The notes under the pieces were generated by a model. It made no database searches. It had not been told where the DNA came from and was given only the letters and a program-made list of their open reading frames with translations. A stretch of 64,000 bases of DNA from Paenibacillus montaniterrae (GTDB taxonomy: Bacteria; Bacillota; Bacilli; Paenibacillales; Paenibacillaceae), in NCBI RefSeq assembly GCF_018403185.1, contig NZ_BOSE01000008.1, positions 186,001 through 250,000 on the forward strand. Reading direction: 5' to 3'. Positions 41,848 through 52,500 of the stretch are shown here, piece by piece (position 1 is the stretch's first letter; every line of letters starts with the position of its first letter). Position numbers and translations under genes: made by a program.

Positions 41848-42316
41848 TCCGGCATATTTTTGTATGGCAATGTGCTGAAATGTGTTGATTCATTTTTTTA
41901 TTAAGCTACTATATTAATGAAAAGAAAATTTTATTTTGTGTCTGTTATTTATTAGTCGATCTTGCAGGGATAAGAGCTTTGTTGCTAGGAAAGAGTGGAT
42001 ACAAATATTTTTACTATTGATCGCTAGAACACCAAGTGTTACATCCTGTTTTTACTGTTTTTACTGTTTTTACTGTTTTTACTGTTTTTACTGTTTTTAC
42101 TGTCATTATTAATTGATTTTTATTTTATTACCTTTATCATTTCTATAATTTTTATAATATTTTTTATTAAACTAAATTAGTGAGTTTCTATATGACATAA
42201 TAATATTTTAATAGTTGGATTATAAATGCTCGTTTTTAGTACTTATATCTTCTTACAATTAGTGCACTATTTTATATATACATAGAGTATATAACTAAGT
42301 ATATACCCTATGTATG
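41848..42316. other. AT-rich junction between Cfr-like gene and tail cluster
   Basis: 469 bp of very AT-rich sequence with a 9-bp tandem repeat (separate entry). No gene, att-like duplication or tRNA seen. It ends at the stop of the endolysin gene. Confidence 0.5.
42046..42103. repeat. Tandem repeat of CTGTTTTTA (6 full copies)
   Basis: Six perfect copies of the 9-mer from 42046 to 42099 plus CTGT. It lies at the left border of the tail cluster in the AT-rich junction. Confidence 0.95.
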
Positions 42317-43036
42317 CTAATCGTTCTTCTCTATTTTTACCGTTTGCGTTTGACTATCCCATTTTACAGTTGCGCCTAATGCCTCGGCGATTGCTCTAAT
42401 CGGCACATACGTAACCCCGTTTTTCACTTCACCTTTATGCTCGAGCTTTTTGCCATTCACAATGAGTGCAGCTTCGGTGCTGTTACGCTTTATTTGATTT
42501 GTGCTCGCTTTGAGCTCCTTTAGTCGAGTATCAATTTGCTGTACAAACTGATGCCAGCCCGTCCATTTTCCATCCTTGTTCATGAGCCGCGGGCAGTTTT
42601 TCCCGCTCCAATCATAATGCCGCCGCAAGCGATCCACACCCCAATTGCGTTCCAAGAGCATATTGGCTATTAGCTCTACCGCATTTGTCAGAGCTTGGGC
42701 GTATTCGCCTGCAGCTACATCTCGCTCGCAAATTTCAATGCCGATTGATGTCCGGTTGCCGCTTGCGGCGCCGCTGCCATCGCCTGCATGCCAAGCGACC
42801 TCATTTAGCGGCAAAACCTCAATTGCCTCCTTGGCATCAATAACGATGTGATAAGAGGCCGTTCTCGTATTGTTTGGATTGGTTAGCCAGCCGCGTTCAT
42901 TAGCAGCGGTACTGGATGGGTTGCCCGTGTTGTGAACGGTGATTGATGAAGCTGTCATCGACAGCCCTGGACGGCGGTTGCAGGCGGTGGTTTGAGGGAT
43001 GTAGTCCTTGCGGTAGATGTAGCTAGCTTGGGTCAT
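42317..43036 (-). CDS. Endolysin: N-acetylmuramoyl-L-alanine amidase (Amidase_2) with copper-amine-oxidase-like C-terminal domain
   Basis: 239 residues from ATG 43036 (AAAGGTGA 5 nt upstream); it overlaps the holin gene by 14 nt. PGRP/T7-lysozyme fold with Zn ligands His in TVHNTG, His in RRHYDWS and Cys in NCPRLM. C-terminal 50 residues (ALIVNGKKLEHKGEVKNG, YVPIRAIAEALGA) form the repeat common in Paenibacillus surface and phage proteins. It cuts the cell wall to release tail particles. Confidence 0.92.
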   Translation of the reverse strand: MTQASYIYRKDYIPQTTACNRRPGLSMTASSITVHNTGNPSSTAANERGWLTNPNNTRTASYHIVIDAKEAIEVLPLNEVAWHAGDGSGAASGNRTSIGIEICERDVAAGEYAQALTNAVELIANMLLERNWGVDRLRRHYDWSGKNCPRLMNKDGKWTGWHQFVQQIDTRLKELKASTNQIKRNSTEAALIVNGKKLEHKGEVKNGVTYVPIRAIAEALGATVKWDSQTQTVKIEKND

Positions 43037-43298
43037 CGTTGTCACCTTTAAGCGATTGCTTAAGAACTTGATGCCCATAGACAGCAAATGCGCCTGTAAG
43101 CACCCCTTGAATAAGCGTCTCTACACTCCAACCCAGCAGACCAACCGATAAAGCAACAGCAGCGACTGTAACGAGATATACAATTGTCCAGTCTGCCACC
43201 TTCGGCGTTTGCTTGAGAACATAGCCAAACACCCAGCAAGCGGCAACCACGATTAGTAGTTTGGGGTCAATAAGATTAAAAGCAGTAGTCCAGTCCAT
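43023..43298 (-). CDS. Holin-like membrane protein
   Basis: 91 residues with about three hydrophobic segments (LIVVAACWVFGYVL, WTIVYLVTVAAVALSVGLLG, TLIQGVLTGAFAVYG) and a charged C-terminal tail (KGDNDDPS). Size, topology and overlap with the endolysin gene make a holin the natural reading. Confidence 0.82.
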   Translation of the reverse strand: MDWTTAFNLIDPKLLIVVAACWVFGYVLKQTPKVADWTIVYLVTVAAVALSVGLLGWSVETLIQGVLTGAFAVYGHQVLKQSLKGDNDDPS

Positions 43299-43312
43299 TG
43301 TTTACTCTCCTC

Positions 43313-43603
43313 CTACGTCTCACTTTCAATGCGATCAATTCTCGTATGAGCGTGCTTTGTAGATTCTTCTACTCTAGTAACGCGTTCGGACAGCGCATCA
43401 AAGCGCTGTCCCTGAAGCTTTTGTTCTACTCTCACATCGTCTACGCCACGTTTGATGTACTCCACATCGATTCGCATAGACGCATCCCGCTCACCACTTG
43501 AGCGGGCATCCTGCTTAGCTTGTCTAGCTTTGCCGATCCATCCCAAGGCAATGCCGCTCAGCGTGCCTAAAATCGCTAGCAGTCCTGTATAGTCCATCCG
43601 CAC
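43313..43603 (-). CDS. Lysis-module coiled-coil membrane protein (XhlA-like position)
   Basis: 96 residues. An N-terminal membrane helix (LLAILGTLSGIALGWIG) is followed by a heptad-rich helix (DVEYIKRGVDDVRVEQKLQG, LSERVTRVEESTKH). XhlA of PBSX has the membrane helix at the other end, so this is a positional rather than a sequence assignment. It is probably an accessory lysis protein. Confidence 0.65.
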   Translation of the reverse strand: MRMDYTGLLAILGTLSGIALGWIGKARQAKQDARSSGERDASMRIDVEYIKRGVDDVRVEQKLQGQRFDALSERVTRVEESTKHAHTRIDRIESET

Positions 43604-43630
43604 ACCTCCATTTAGGCAATAAAAAAAGAC

Positions 43631-43900
43631 CTACTCTGTAGCGGTCTCGTCATCCTCTGTATTTTGTTCTGGACTTTGCTCTGTAATGGTCGGGCTATCT
43701 CCCCATACGGCAAATATCGCATTCTGCTGAGCTATTGGCAGCTCTGCCTGCACCTCTGCCCTACCAGCAACACTGTTTAAGTAGGCTTTGCGGTGCGGCT
43801 CGCCAAGCAGATGCTCTACTCCGTCCACCTCAATGACTTTTTGCGTTTTTACGCTAACGCCGCTCTCGTTTAGCATGTCCACTGTGTATCTAGTGATCAT
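43631..43900 (-). CDS. Small tail-module protein of unknown function
   Basis: 89 residues; ATG with AAGGAGGAA upstream. Starts MITRYTVDMLNESGVSVKTQ and ends in an acidic low-complexity tail. It lies between the fibre and lysis genes where PBSX has xkdW/xkdX. Function unknown. Confidence 0.6.
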   Translation of the reverse strand: MITRYTVDMLNESGVSVKTQKVIEVDGVEHLLGEPHRKAYLNSVAGRAEVQAELPIAQQNAIFAVWGDSPTITEQSPEQNTEDDETATE

Positions 43901-43912
43901 GGCTGTTCCTCC

Positions 43913-45289
43913 TTAGATAAAATATGAAAATTCAAAACCAAACCTTGTAGTATTTGTTAGTCTTATTGCGCCAAGGTTAGTATAAATTGAACTGAAGTTC
44001 GATTTATACACGATATTAATCACTGTAGCTCTAAGATTTATTGATCCCATAACATATAATACACCTTCTGGGAGTTCAAGCGAGCTAACATTGCTTATTA
44101 GGAACGAAGGGTATATTGCTAAAAGTCCTTGCACAGGGAAGGGTAAACCCTCAATTCTGACACTACCCGACAAACTGCCTTTAGAACTAAGAACTATATA
44201 GCCAAAAATAGTTACTAAATTGCCCGTTTTAAAATATTTCCCTGCTTGTATATTATAAGTTATACCATCACTAGCACCGTCAACTGTCAGTGTAGGCGTC
44301 CATATGCCTTCTTCTTGATTTTTGGAAATAGCCTGTTTAACCCTAAGTGGTGTCATATCCGTTGTGTTGTCTGTACCTGCTTCGGCTTGGGCTTGGGTTG
44401 CAATAGCACGGTTTACTTGTGCTCTTGCTGCTATGCCATCTAATTTAACTTTATCCGCCGCAGACATAGCCCCCTGAACCAATGTTGTGGCTGCTGGGAG
44501 CCTTGCCGCTGGCACAGTACCGGCGTTTAGGTTGCTGGCATTTTGATAGTAGCTGCCGTGCTGTCCATCCACCATGTCAGCATTAAGGTTAGTTTGGAGA
44601 GTAGCATCATTTAATGATATAAGAACCCAACCACTCCACTTTGTTGTGCCTTCTGAGGCATAAATACTTTGATAGAATCTAGGTTGGTCAGGTACACCAC
44701 GTGTAAACGAACCATACATTCTAGTTGCAGACGCTTTTTCAAAGCGAATAATAGAACCTGTAAATGGATATAACGGCGCAGATTGTGTCGGGCTTATATA
44801 TTCCAGAATGCTATTAATGGGCAGTGCATTAAAAATATCATCTATTGTACTAGTATTGGTTAATCCAAGTTCTGATAAAGAGCTATACCTTTTCCATCCG
44901 CCGTGCATATCGGCATTCAGATTAGTTTGGAGTGTTCCATTCTTATCTGCCTTACCATTCCAAGCAGTGCGCTCGGCTGCTGTTATATGCTTTACGTTGT
45001 CATTAATGTGAGTGGTCAAATTTGACTGTACCGCGTTAGCCTTTGTCGTTGCGTCACTTGCTGCTGTGGTAATAGCTGCATCCACCTCAGCCTTGCGCGC
45101 AATATCGTCAGGTTCCACAGGTGCTGCCACTTTAGCGCGTCCGCTGGAATCGCGTTTGATAATCGTATTTGCTGTTGCTGTGTTGGTTGCCGCTTCTACT
45201 GATTCATTCAGATCATTAATCTCCTGCCCTAATTGATTCATATCATCGGGCATAACCGTATCGTCCATTTTCCAATCCGTTTTCGCCAT
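43913..45289 (-). CDS. Tail fibre / receptor-binding protein candidate
   Basis: 458 residues. The N-terminal part (MPDDMNQLGQEINDLNE) resembles baseplate-attachment ends of phage fibres. The middle has repeats with LQTNLNADM twice and the tail-fibre motif NASNLNAGTVPAARLPAAT. The last 130 residues are beta-rich (GIWTPTLTVDGASDGITYNI) and probably form the tip that binds the target. It is the best candidate for host-range determination. Followed by small genes and lysis; no separate fibre chaperone is seen. Confidence 0.8.
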   Translation of the reverse strand: MAKTDWKMDDTVMPDDMNQLGQEINDLNESVEAATNTATANTIIKRDSSGRAKVAAPVEPDDIARKAEVDAAITTAASDATTKANAVQSNLTTHINDNVKHITAAERTAWNGKADKNGTLQTNLNADMHGGWKRYSSLSELGLTNTSTIDDIFNALPINSILEYISPTQSAPLYPFTGSIIRFEKASATRMYGSFTRGVPDQPRFYQSIYASEGTTKWSGWVLISLNDATLQTNLNADMVDGQHGSYYQNASNLNAGTVPAARLPAATTLVQGAMSAADKVKLDGIAARAQVNRAIATQAQAEAGTDNTTDMTPLRVKQAISKNQEEGIWTPTLTVDGASDGITYNIQAGKYFKTGNLVTIFGYIVLSSKGSLSGSVRIEGLPFPVQGLLAIYPSFLISNVSSLELPEGVLYVMGSINLRATVINIVYKSNFSSIYTNLGAIRLTNTTRFGFEFSYFI

Positions 45290-45290
45290 T

Positions 45291-45575
45291 CTATTCAGCC
45301 TCCTTTACTACGATCGTCTGCAGCATTAAGTGATCTGCAACGATCGGGATATTAACTTGATTAGACGTAAGCACGTTGTTCCTCGCATCCTTGAGCTCAA
45401 TGCTTGTAATTAAAGAGACATCGGCAACCGGCACAATGTAGTTCAGCGCCAGAACATTGTCCGTAACCTCTTTCACTTTGAAGCTTGAAATCTCATAAGA
45501 ACCGTTAATTACAACTTTGGCTATACGTCCATCTACATACTCTGCTAACTCATTTAACAAAGCTGATACTATCAT
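45291..45575 (-). CDS. Small tail/baseplate protein of unknown function
   Basis: 94 residues; the start overlaps the stop of the YmfQ-like gene by 4 nt. Beta-rich (ISSFKVKEVTDNVLALNYIV). It is typical of a small conserved ORF next to YmfQ in Paenibacillus-type tail modules. The function is not known. Confidence 0.65.
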   Translation of the reverse strand: MIVSALLNELAEYVDGRIAKVVINGSYEISSFKVKEVTDNVLALNYIVPVADVSLITSIELKDARNNVLTSNQVNIPIVADHLMLQTIVVKEAE

Positions 45576-46159
45576 TTCACAACCACCTCTGTTCCATAGC
45601 TTACAAACGGCTTGCTGCCGAGCTTCCAGCTGCCGTCGAGCTTATAGTTCCACGTCATCTCTTGCATGCTGATCTGCTCCTGAAGCTCGATTACATTTTC
45701 AAGCGACGTGTTTTGCTGATAGACCAAGTTTGCTGGCTTAATCGTCTCTACTGTATAATGAACCTCGCGAAATACGCTGGCGTTATCAATATTGGCTGTA
45801 ACGGTCAGCACGAATTCCTGCGGATCGACCGAGACAATGGTCATTCCTGGACCGACGAGCATGTCGAGCTGCCGCTGCAGATAACGTATTGTAAATGGCG
45901 GTTTCGTTTGGTAGCGATTCAGAATGCGACGACGACGGAAGTCCAATGTTTCCGTGCTAGGGTCGGCTAATATGCCCAGCATCTGTTCACGGCGCTTGAT
46001 TGCCTGCACGCTCGAGGTCATAACGAACTGATCATTAAAAAGCTGGTCTACCGCGCCTTGCAGCAGATCCAGCTCAATTGTTTCCGTATAGTCCAGTGCT
46101 CTAAAATCTTCGATTAGTCTGTAATACTCGGGCAGGTACTTCATAATACGTTCAGCCAT
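45572..46159 (-). CDS. xkdU: XkdU/YmfQ-like (DUF2313) baseplate protein
   Basis: 195 residues from ATG 46159 (within the end of xkdT). LLQGAVDQLFNDQFVMTSS and REQMLGILADPSTETLDFRR follow the YmfQ family. It links baseplate wedge and fibre in Myoviridae-type tails. Confidence 0.85.
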   Translation of the reverse strand: MAERIMKYLPEYYRLIEDFRALDYTETIELDLLQGAVDQLFNDQFVMTSSVQAIKRREQMLGILADPSTETLDFRRRRILNRYQTKPPFTIRYLQRQLDMLVGPGMTIVSVDPQEFVLTVTANIDNASVFREVHYTVETIKPANLVYQQNTSLENVIELQEQISMQEMTWNYKLDGSWKLGSKPFVSYGTEVVVK

Positions 46160-47231
46160 GGATGACCACCGTCCCAAGTACCGGAATCTCATCTGTGCTT
46201 AATGTCAAGTTAACAGCCGCTCCGTTTATTTTCGTGCCTGTAACATCCTCAACGCTTGCTACAGTCAGTAAGCGTGCATCGATCTGCGCTGTTCGAACAA
46301 CAAGCTGCTGTTGATTGGACCATTCTTTGCGTAGCTCTAGCAAATAGGATTCAATTGCCTCCTCCACATCCGTTTGCACCTGCGAGGGAACAACACCGCT
46401 TGACAAGGTTAACGTCGTTTCAATATTAATCGTCTGACTTGTAACGCCAGCAATCGTTACCTCATGTCCAATTGGTGCAACACCAAGACCTTGTCCGCTA
46501 TTTACAGTAGGATCTATAATCGTTTGCACCTCTTCAACCAGCGCAGATGACGGAACAGACCAATCGGACGTAATAACCGTACATTTTACAGTGCCGCCTC
46601 CATTCCAGGCAGGGTATACTTTGGTAGCACCAACGCCTGGAATAGCATTCAGTTTATTTTTATAATCCGAGATATTTCCGCCAAATGCAGGCTCATTCAC
46701 AGTGTTATAAAGACGTTGTCTTAAAGCGTCATCGGTTTCTTCGTCCTCGCCCGGTACAAGAACATCGCTAAGCTCAGCTCGTGCCAGCCCTGCAACATAA
46801 TCTATTGGGAGAATCGTACCAAACTGCTCATTTCCAATTGTGCCCGGAGTTTCACAGGTTAGCCTGTATACGCCAGTGCTGATGCGCTGTCGGACTGTAT
46901 AAGTTAAATCCGAAATCGCAAACCGTGAGCCTATTGGAACATCTATAAGCGCATTAGAGCCATTGTAAAATAGACCTTTGCGTGTTGACGGAGTAGCTAA
47001 GTTGCGATTGACGCCAAACTCAGCTGCCTTTCGCGTCAAGTATTCTCCGCTTGATGTGTCTGCAAACGACAGCCTATAGTTAATGTCCAGCTCGATATAC
47101 ATTTTAGTTAGTTCAGCTGCGGCAGGTGCTAATGCATCGTAAATAACACTGCCTTCCCGTTTGTCGATATGATTGCTTATTCGATCGAGCATGCGCTGCA
47201 AAATGGCATCATAAGTCATGTGCTCATACAT
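46152..47231 (-). CDS. xkdT: XkdT-like baseplate J protein
   Basis: 359 residues. It has the baseplate-J pattern (KREGSVIYDALAPAAAELTK, LVPGEDEETDDALRQRLYNT, FGGNISDYKN, GVGATKVYPAWNGGGTVKC). It forms the wedge of the contractile baseplate. Overlaps xkdS by 8 nt. Confidence 0.93.
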   Translation of the reverse strand: MYEHMTYDAILQRMLDRISNHIDKREGSVIYDALAPAAAELTKMYIELDINYRLSFADTSSGEYLTRKAAEFGVNRNLATPSTRKGLFYNGSNALIDVPIGSRFAISDLTYTVRQRISTGVYRLTCETPGTIGNEQFGTILPIDYVAGLARAELSDVLVPGEDEETDDALRQRLYNTVNEPAFGGNISDYKNKLNAIPGVGATKVYPAWNGGGTVKCTVITSDWSVPSSALVEEVQTIIDPTVNSGQGLGVAPIGHEVTIAGVTSQTINIETTLTLSSGVVPSQVQTDVEEAIESYLLELRKEWSNQQQLVVRTAQIDARLLTVASVEDVTGTKINGAAVNLTLSTDEIPVLGTVVIHG

Positions 47232-47625
47232 TTGTACTCACCTCCTCATCAAAGCTGCCAAATAAGCTGTTAACCCTAAAAGAAAACACCAGTTGATCAC
47301 CATTAGTGGTTATGTCCAGCACATCTACACTTTGAATTCTTTCATCGACCATTAACGCCTCTTCTACCATCCGTTTGAGCTCAGATTGCATAAAGGCTGG
47401 TTGATCACCAATAAGAGTTGACAGCTCATGGCCATAATCATCTGAATAAATCACATACCAGTACCGATCTGTTTGCAGTGCCTTATACACAGCCTGCTTA
47501 ACAGCTTCCAACTGATCGATCTTGCCACTTACTCTTCCTTTATCAAAATCAAGCTTCCATGTTAAGGAGGGCTGATCGGCATTAAGGTTGTCGTCAGTTG
47601 CCGGCACATTGATTTCAGGGATCAT
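47224..47625 (-). CDS. xkdS: XkdS-like (DUF2634) baseplate protein
   Basis: 133 residues. TWKLDFDKGRVSGKIDQLEA and the gp25-like RYWYVIYSDDYGHELSTLIG and VEEALMVDERIQSVDV match DUF2634, a wedge component equivalent to T4 gp25. Confidence 0.88.
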   Translation of the reverse strand: MIPEINVPATDDNLNADQPSLTWKLDFDKGRVSGKIDQLEAVKQAVYKALQTDRYWYVIYSDDYGHELSTLIGDQPAFMQSELKRMVEEALMVDERIQSVDVLDITTNGDQLVFSFRVNSLFGSFDEEVSTNV

Positions 47626-47629
47626 CGGA

Positions 47630-47923
47630 TCACCACCTGTCTAATAGAATATACTTCTGTCCACCTTGCACACGGAGTAATAGAACGTTGTCGTTTACTT
47701 GCACACCATCAGATATGACATATACTGTCCCATCTATAATGATCTCTTTGCGCTGCATAGATTGTGGCAAAATTAAAAAAGCCGCTGTGAGCGTAAAGCG
47801 TTGATCAACCTTTACCTCTAGCGGACTATCTTTTATAACCGTACCTGTCATCAATGCAACCGGATTACTTGCCTTAACTGCATCTACTGCAGCTTGTTTT
47901 ACAAGATTGAGTAGATCTGCCAT
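47630..47923 (-). CDS. xkdR: XkdR-like (DUF2577) tail protein
   Basis: 97 residues: AVDAVKASNPVALMTGTV and LTAAFLILPQSMQR, then LLRVQGGQKYILLDRW, as in DUF2577. It lies between the hub XkdQ and XkdS. Its start codon overlaps the xkdQ stop. Confidence 0.83.
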   Translation of the reverse strand: MADLLNLVKQAAVDAVKASNPVALMTGTVIKDSPLEVKVDQRFTLTAAFLILPQSMQRKEIIIDGTVYVISDGVQVNDNVLLLRVQGGQKYILLDRW

Positions 47924-48894
47924 TATATCACCTTCAAATCTAACGTCATGGTATGGTCGCCATCACCAAATGAATGTGAGCACTCATCAACCAACAAAGG
48001 CTGGTCTACACCATATTCATCAATTTTAATGTGTACTCTCATGCCAGCCCGTACCCGGATATCACCTAATGCCTGGACCTGCAATGATTTTCTTTCTCTA
48101 TTTTTCAACTTGGCGAGATTGTCCAGCAATTCAGTAATTTGTGGCTCATTCATATCCTCATCTACGCTTTGATATAGCTGAAGCACTCCCCAGCGCTTCA
48201 TATTAACGCTATCCTGCGCCATATATATTTCCCGCTTGCCTGTCTTGCTGTTATCTCGATAAAGCTTAATCCGATTATACGTATCATCATCAATTGATGT
48301 TTTCACAGAGTAGTCATATAGCAGACTTTTTTCCCCGATATAAATATCCAACTGTGTATCCTCTACATTACGCAGGCACAGCTTGCCAAAATCATCATAC
48401 AGGCAATAATCATTGCCTGTATGATGATAGGTTAGCGTGATGGCCTTGCATATGATGTCCAGCAGCTTTTGCCCATCCTCGCTCATGGTCGGAATTTTAT
48501 AGCCTGTTTCAGCAACATGACCCAGCTGCAGTTGAAAATCGTTCGCGATGCGCTTAACGATATCGGTAGCGGTTTGGCCCTCAAATACATACGTATCTGT
48601 ATTCATAAGATACCTGATCTGGTCATAGGCTGTGATCGATACCGATTCGTCTCGTCCAGCATCAATGCTGAAAATATAGCCATGAAATACTTCGATATCC
48701 CCTACACGAACTCGTACCCGATCACCGTTGCTATAGGTAAAGTCTTTGGACTGATATAGTCCTCCTTTTATCAGGTTAAAGCTGATGCTTCCTGCCTTGC
48801 CTATGCGCGATGTTTTCCAAGTCAGACTATCTACGATATCACTAATATCCCATTCGGTACCGTTATGGTGAAGCAGTTTAATCTCATATATCAT
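47923..48894 (-). CDS. xkdQ: XkdQ-like tail hub protein
   Basis: 323 residues; phage late-control-D type hub: WDISDIVDSLTWKTSRIGKA, DGQKLLDIICKAITLTYHHT, CLYDDFGKLCLRNVED. The equivalent of T4 gp27. Overlaps xkdP by 4 nt. Confidence 0.88.
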   Translation of the reverse strand: MIYEIKLLHHNGTEWDISDIVDSLTWKTSRIGKAGSISFNLIKGGLYQSKDFTYSNGDRVRVRVGDIEVFHGYIFSIDAGRDESVSITAYDQIRYLMNTDTYVFEGQTATDIVKRIANDFQLQLGHVAETGYKIPTMSEDGQKLLDIICKAITLTYHHTGNDYCLYDDFGKLCLRNVEDTQLDIYIGEKSLLYDYSVKTSIDDDTYNRIKLYRDNSKTGKREIYMAQDSVNMKRWGVLQLYQSVDEDMNEPQITELLDNLAKLKNRERKSLQVQALGDIRVRAGMRVHIKIDEYGVDQPLLVDECSHSFGDGDHTMTLDLKVI

Positions 48895-49568
48895 GGCAGC
48901 TTCAGCACCCTTCCGATTTGCAGACGATTAACCTCAGCGTCCGTGATGCCGTTAAGCTTCTGGATTTCCGGCCATTTCGATCCATTACCCAAATGCTTCT
49001 GTGCCAGATCCCATAACGTATCACCCTTAACAATCTTATGCGTTTTAGGCTGCTTCTTCTCATTAGGTCTCGCAGGCCCACTGTTTGAAGCAGTTGCACT
49101 TGATGAAAGCTTTCTCGCCCGGTAAAAGATATACTGCTTTAACTTAATGCTGTATTCAATATCCCCTATGCCTCCTGCCATTTCATTCCATGTAAAGGAT
49201 TCGATACTGGCCGGCGTATTAATCTCGTACGTATCACTGGAAAGGATAAAGCGTACTGGATGCTTGGTTCTCATCCATTTATTAATGAGTTTGATATACT
49301 CTACTGGTTGTAGCAGCTCATCTACAGTTACAAATGGGTAACGAGTTGCAGGAAATAATCCACTAAAGCTAATTTCTGAAAGGGATTTGCTGCCAATGAC
49401 ATTTATTTCTCCAATTCCCGGCACATTATACGTCTTACCTTGACCCGCTTCACTCACTTCTACTGAAGCAGGATTTACAGGGAATTGAAAAGACTCCTCA
49501 TTATTATTGAAGCTCATTTTGACATAATAGGTTTCTTTCTGTGATTCCGTTTTCGAAGTAACTGCCAA
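48891..49568 (-). CDS. xkdP: XkdP-like LysM tail protein
   Basis: 225 residues. N-terminal beta domain (FQFPVNPASVEVSEAGQG) and C-terminal LysM (KIVKGDTLWDLAQKHLGNGS). LysM proteins of this place connect tube and baseplate. It ends at the start of xkdQ. Confidence 0.92.
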   Translation of the reverse strand: MAVTSKTESQKETYYVKMSFNNNEESFQFPVNPASVEVSEAGQGKTYNVPGIGEINVIGSKSLSEISFSGLFPATRYPFVTVDELLQPVEYIKLINKWMRTKHPVRFILSSDTYEINTPASIESFTWNEMAGGIGDIEYSIKLKQYIFYRARKLSSSATASNSGPARPNEKKQPKTHKIVKGDTLWDLAQKHLGNGSKWPEIQKLNGITDAEVNRLQIGRVLKLP

Positions 49569-49579
49569 TTCAATCCCTC

Positions 49580-52500
49580 CTAACCGCCATAGGCCGCATC
49601 TACGGATGTAGCAATATCTTGATTAAGTCGATCCGAGATTTTAGCAACGATAATGTCAATATCGCTATCCCTGCGAACATGCATATCACCAAAGTTAATA
49701 GAAGGAGTAAGCGACACGAAGTTTTGAATATTGTTCATCTCCGCCAGCTCGCGCATCATTTTCAGATCCTCGCTGCTAATATCTACCGTATTGTTAATGC
49801 TGCCAACCTCGCCGACACGATCGACGTTTGCAATATTATCAGGTGTCCCGCCATCATTTCCTCCTCCTGGAGGGAAACCGCCAAATAGATCACCTTTCGC
49901 CGAGCCTCCTCCGAATAAATCGGTCAGAGAACCAATGCCATCTCCAAGCGAAGAACCGCCTTCAAAACCTTTGTTGAACGCTGCTATAGGGTCTTTTTCC
50001 TCCATTTTGTACTTATCAAGGCTGAATGGATCCTTGTCAGTCGTGGGCTCCTCTATTGCATCTAACTTTTTCCTAAATGCATCGCTCATTGCATGAGGAT
50101 TGCCCTCATCCTCGAATGGATTAATTTGCCCTAAGTCTATGCCAAACATGTCTTTCAAGCCATTTAGCAATCCATTAATACCGCCAATGATTCCATTAAT
50201 TGCACCAAGAATCATCGACTTAAAGCCGCTAGCAAAGTTTTCTGCTCCAACAAGCATGTCATACATAGCTTCGCCAAAATACATCGTTAAATCATAAATC
50301 AATTTTTGCACCGTGTAGATTGGATCAATAAATAAATTTACAAGAAATTCAACAAACGAAAGCAATGCATTCCAAACAGCGGCTACTATATTCCAGATCA
50401 CAGCAAACAGCATCATAAACAATCCTGCAACAAATCCAAGTACTTCCCCTGTGCTTATACCAAACATATTTAGAATGGTAATGATTAAATAGATGATGCC
50501 GATAATAAGCAGAAGCGGCAGCAGTGGTTGAAGCCAGGCAAAAAACATGGCCATTCCGGCTACGAGCGCAGCGATTCCGATTGCAGCAAGTACATTTTTA
50601 ACAATATCAAGATTGTTAATAATCAAATCAAAAGCCCACATTCCAATACTGGCAATAAGGTTAAAGCCTGCAGCCACCATATTGATAAATGTATTCAAGC
50701 TTCCGGATTTAAATGCTTCATCCAACTTGCTGCTAATGCCAGCTAAGGCTGGCCCGATAGCTTCGAAGATAGTATTTTTAGCAACCTCCCCTATGCTGGA
50801 GAAGGTTACTGGCAGGTCACTAAATTTTTCATTAATGGAGTCCGTAGCATTTAGCATACTGTTTTTAAGAATCATGCTTGTCAACTGACCTTCTGCAGCT
50901 AGCTTCTGCAAATCTGCGATGCTTGTTCCCGTATAGCTGGAAATCGCTTCGGCAATATCTGGTGCGGTTGTCATAATTGCAGTGAAATCATCCTTTGACA
51001 TGACGCCTTTTTTCATAATGTTGCCTACAGTATTCATACCTGCCTGCTGATCAGACTCGGACTTACCACCTAGCTTGACTGCTTTCTGTGCAGCCTCTGC
51101 AAACTGGATGCTCTCGTCATTGCTTGCAAATGCTCCTGGTGAAGCCAAGGAGATATCCGAAATAAAACCAGCCATTTGTTGATAGTTTGCTCTGCTTCGA
51201 TTGGAGGCAGCGAAGATTTTATTTTGCAGATCCTCAGTTGTTTGCATGCTATCATTTATTGTTTGTAATCTGGCATGTAGATTGGTATATTGATCAGTTG
51301 CCGATATACCGGAGCTTATAAGTGATTTAAATTGATCAGCATTAAAAACATGTTTGCCTAATATATCTTTCAATTTGCCGAAGCCCGAGGCTAGCGTATT
51401 TTTCATTTTGCCAGCAAAACCAATACTGCCACTGTTACCATCGCTGGCAGCATCATCTCCACCTGCTGAGCTTGAACTACCTGAACCTGAACCTTTGCCT
51501 GAGCCCGGGCCCTTATTAGGACCACATTCACAGCACTTAAAGCAATCGGTAGCTTTGTTCATATTTTGCTTTGCTTGATTTGTCTTCGAGCCCTTCAATA
51601 TATCTTTTGAGCCTGGCGCAAGTTTTACTGGAATTTGCCCGATATGTTTAGTTAGCAAATTGCGTATTCGTGTTGCGGTTCTTATAACCTGGTTAATATC
51701 ATAGCCAATTTTAATTTTTACCGCCTGCGCCCGTTTCACAGCTTGTGATAAGGATTGCTTGAACTTTGTTAAATCCAAAGTAAGCTTAATTGGTTTCAAT
51801 GCACTTGTTCTTAACGATTTGAACTCTTGGTTTAGCGCCTTGATTTGCTGGCTGGCTTTGGTCGCTGCTTGCGACATACTGCTGAACATTTTGCTTGCAT
51901 TAGTTCGCTCTGCGCTAGGAAGCTTGAGTGTGATTTTGGCTGTTATTTTACCAATCGACTTCTCAAGTAAATTCCGCATTTTCACTGCTGTCTGTTTTAC
52001 CTGTTCAGCGCTATAGCTTATTTTTGCTTTAACTGATTTTAAGCTCTTCTCAGCTTGTGACAACGCTTGTTTGAACTTTACCAGATCAAGTAGCAGCTTT
52101 ATCGGTTTTGATAAGGTAGTTCGAAGCTGATTAATTGTAGTTAACAGCGTCTTAATTTGTCGATTGGTCTGTTCTGCTGCTTTCGCAAGGCCATTAAACA
52201 TGCCAAGCAAATTCGTTTTCGCTGTATTGGGCAGCTTAAGCTCAATTTTTGCTGTTACAGCTTCAATTGTTTTTTCCAGCAATTTGCGCATTTCGTTTGC
52301 TGTTCTCTTAATTTGGCTATCACTAAAGCTAATTTTAGGTTTAATTGCTTTAGCGCTTTTTTCAGCTTGCGACAAGGCTTGCTTGAATTTCGCCACATCT
52401 AAGGTTAGCTTGATTGGTTTCATTGCATTCGTTTTAAATGTGTTAAACATTTGATTCAACGTCTTGATTTGCTCGCTTCCTTTTATATCGGCTTGCGGCA

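Noticed and set aside
42040..42110. CRISPR-like array
   Set aside because: The repeat unit is 9 bp with no spacers; it is a simple tandem repeat.
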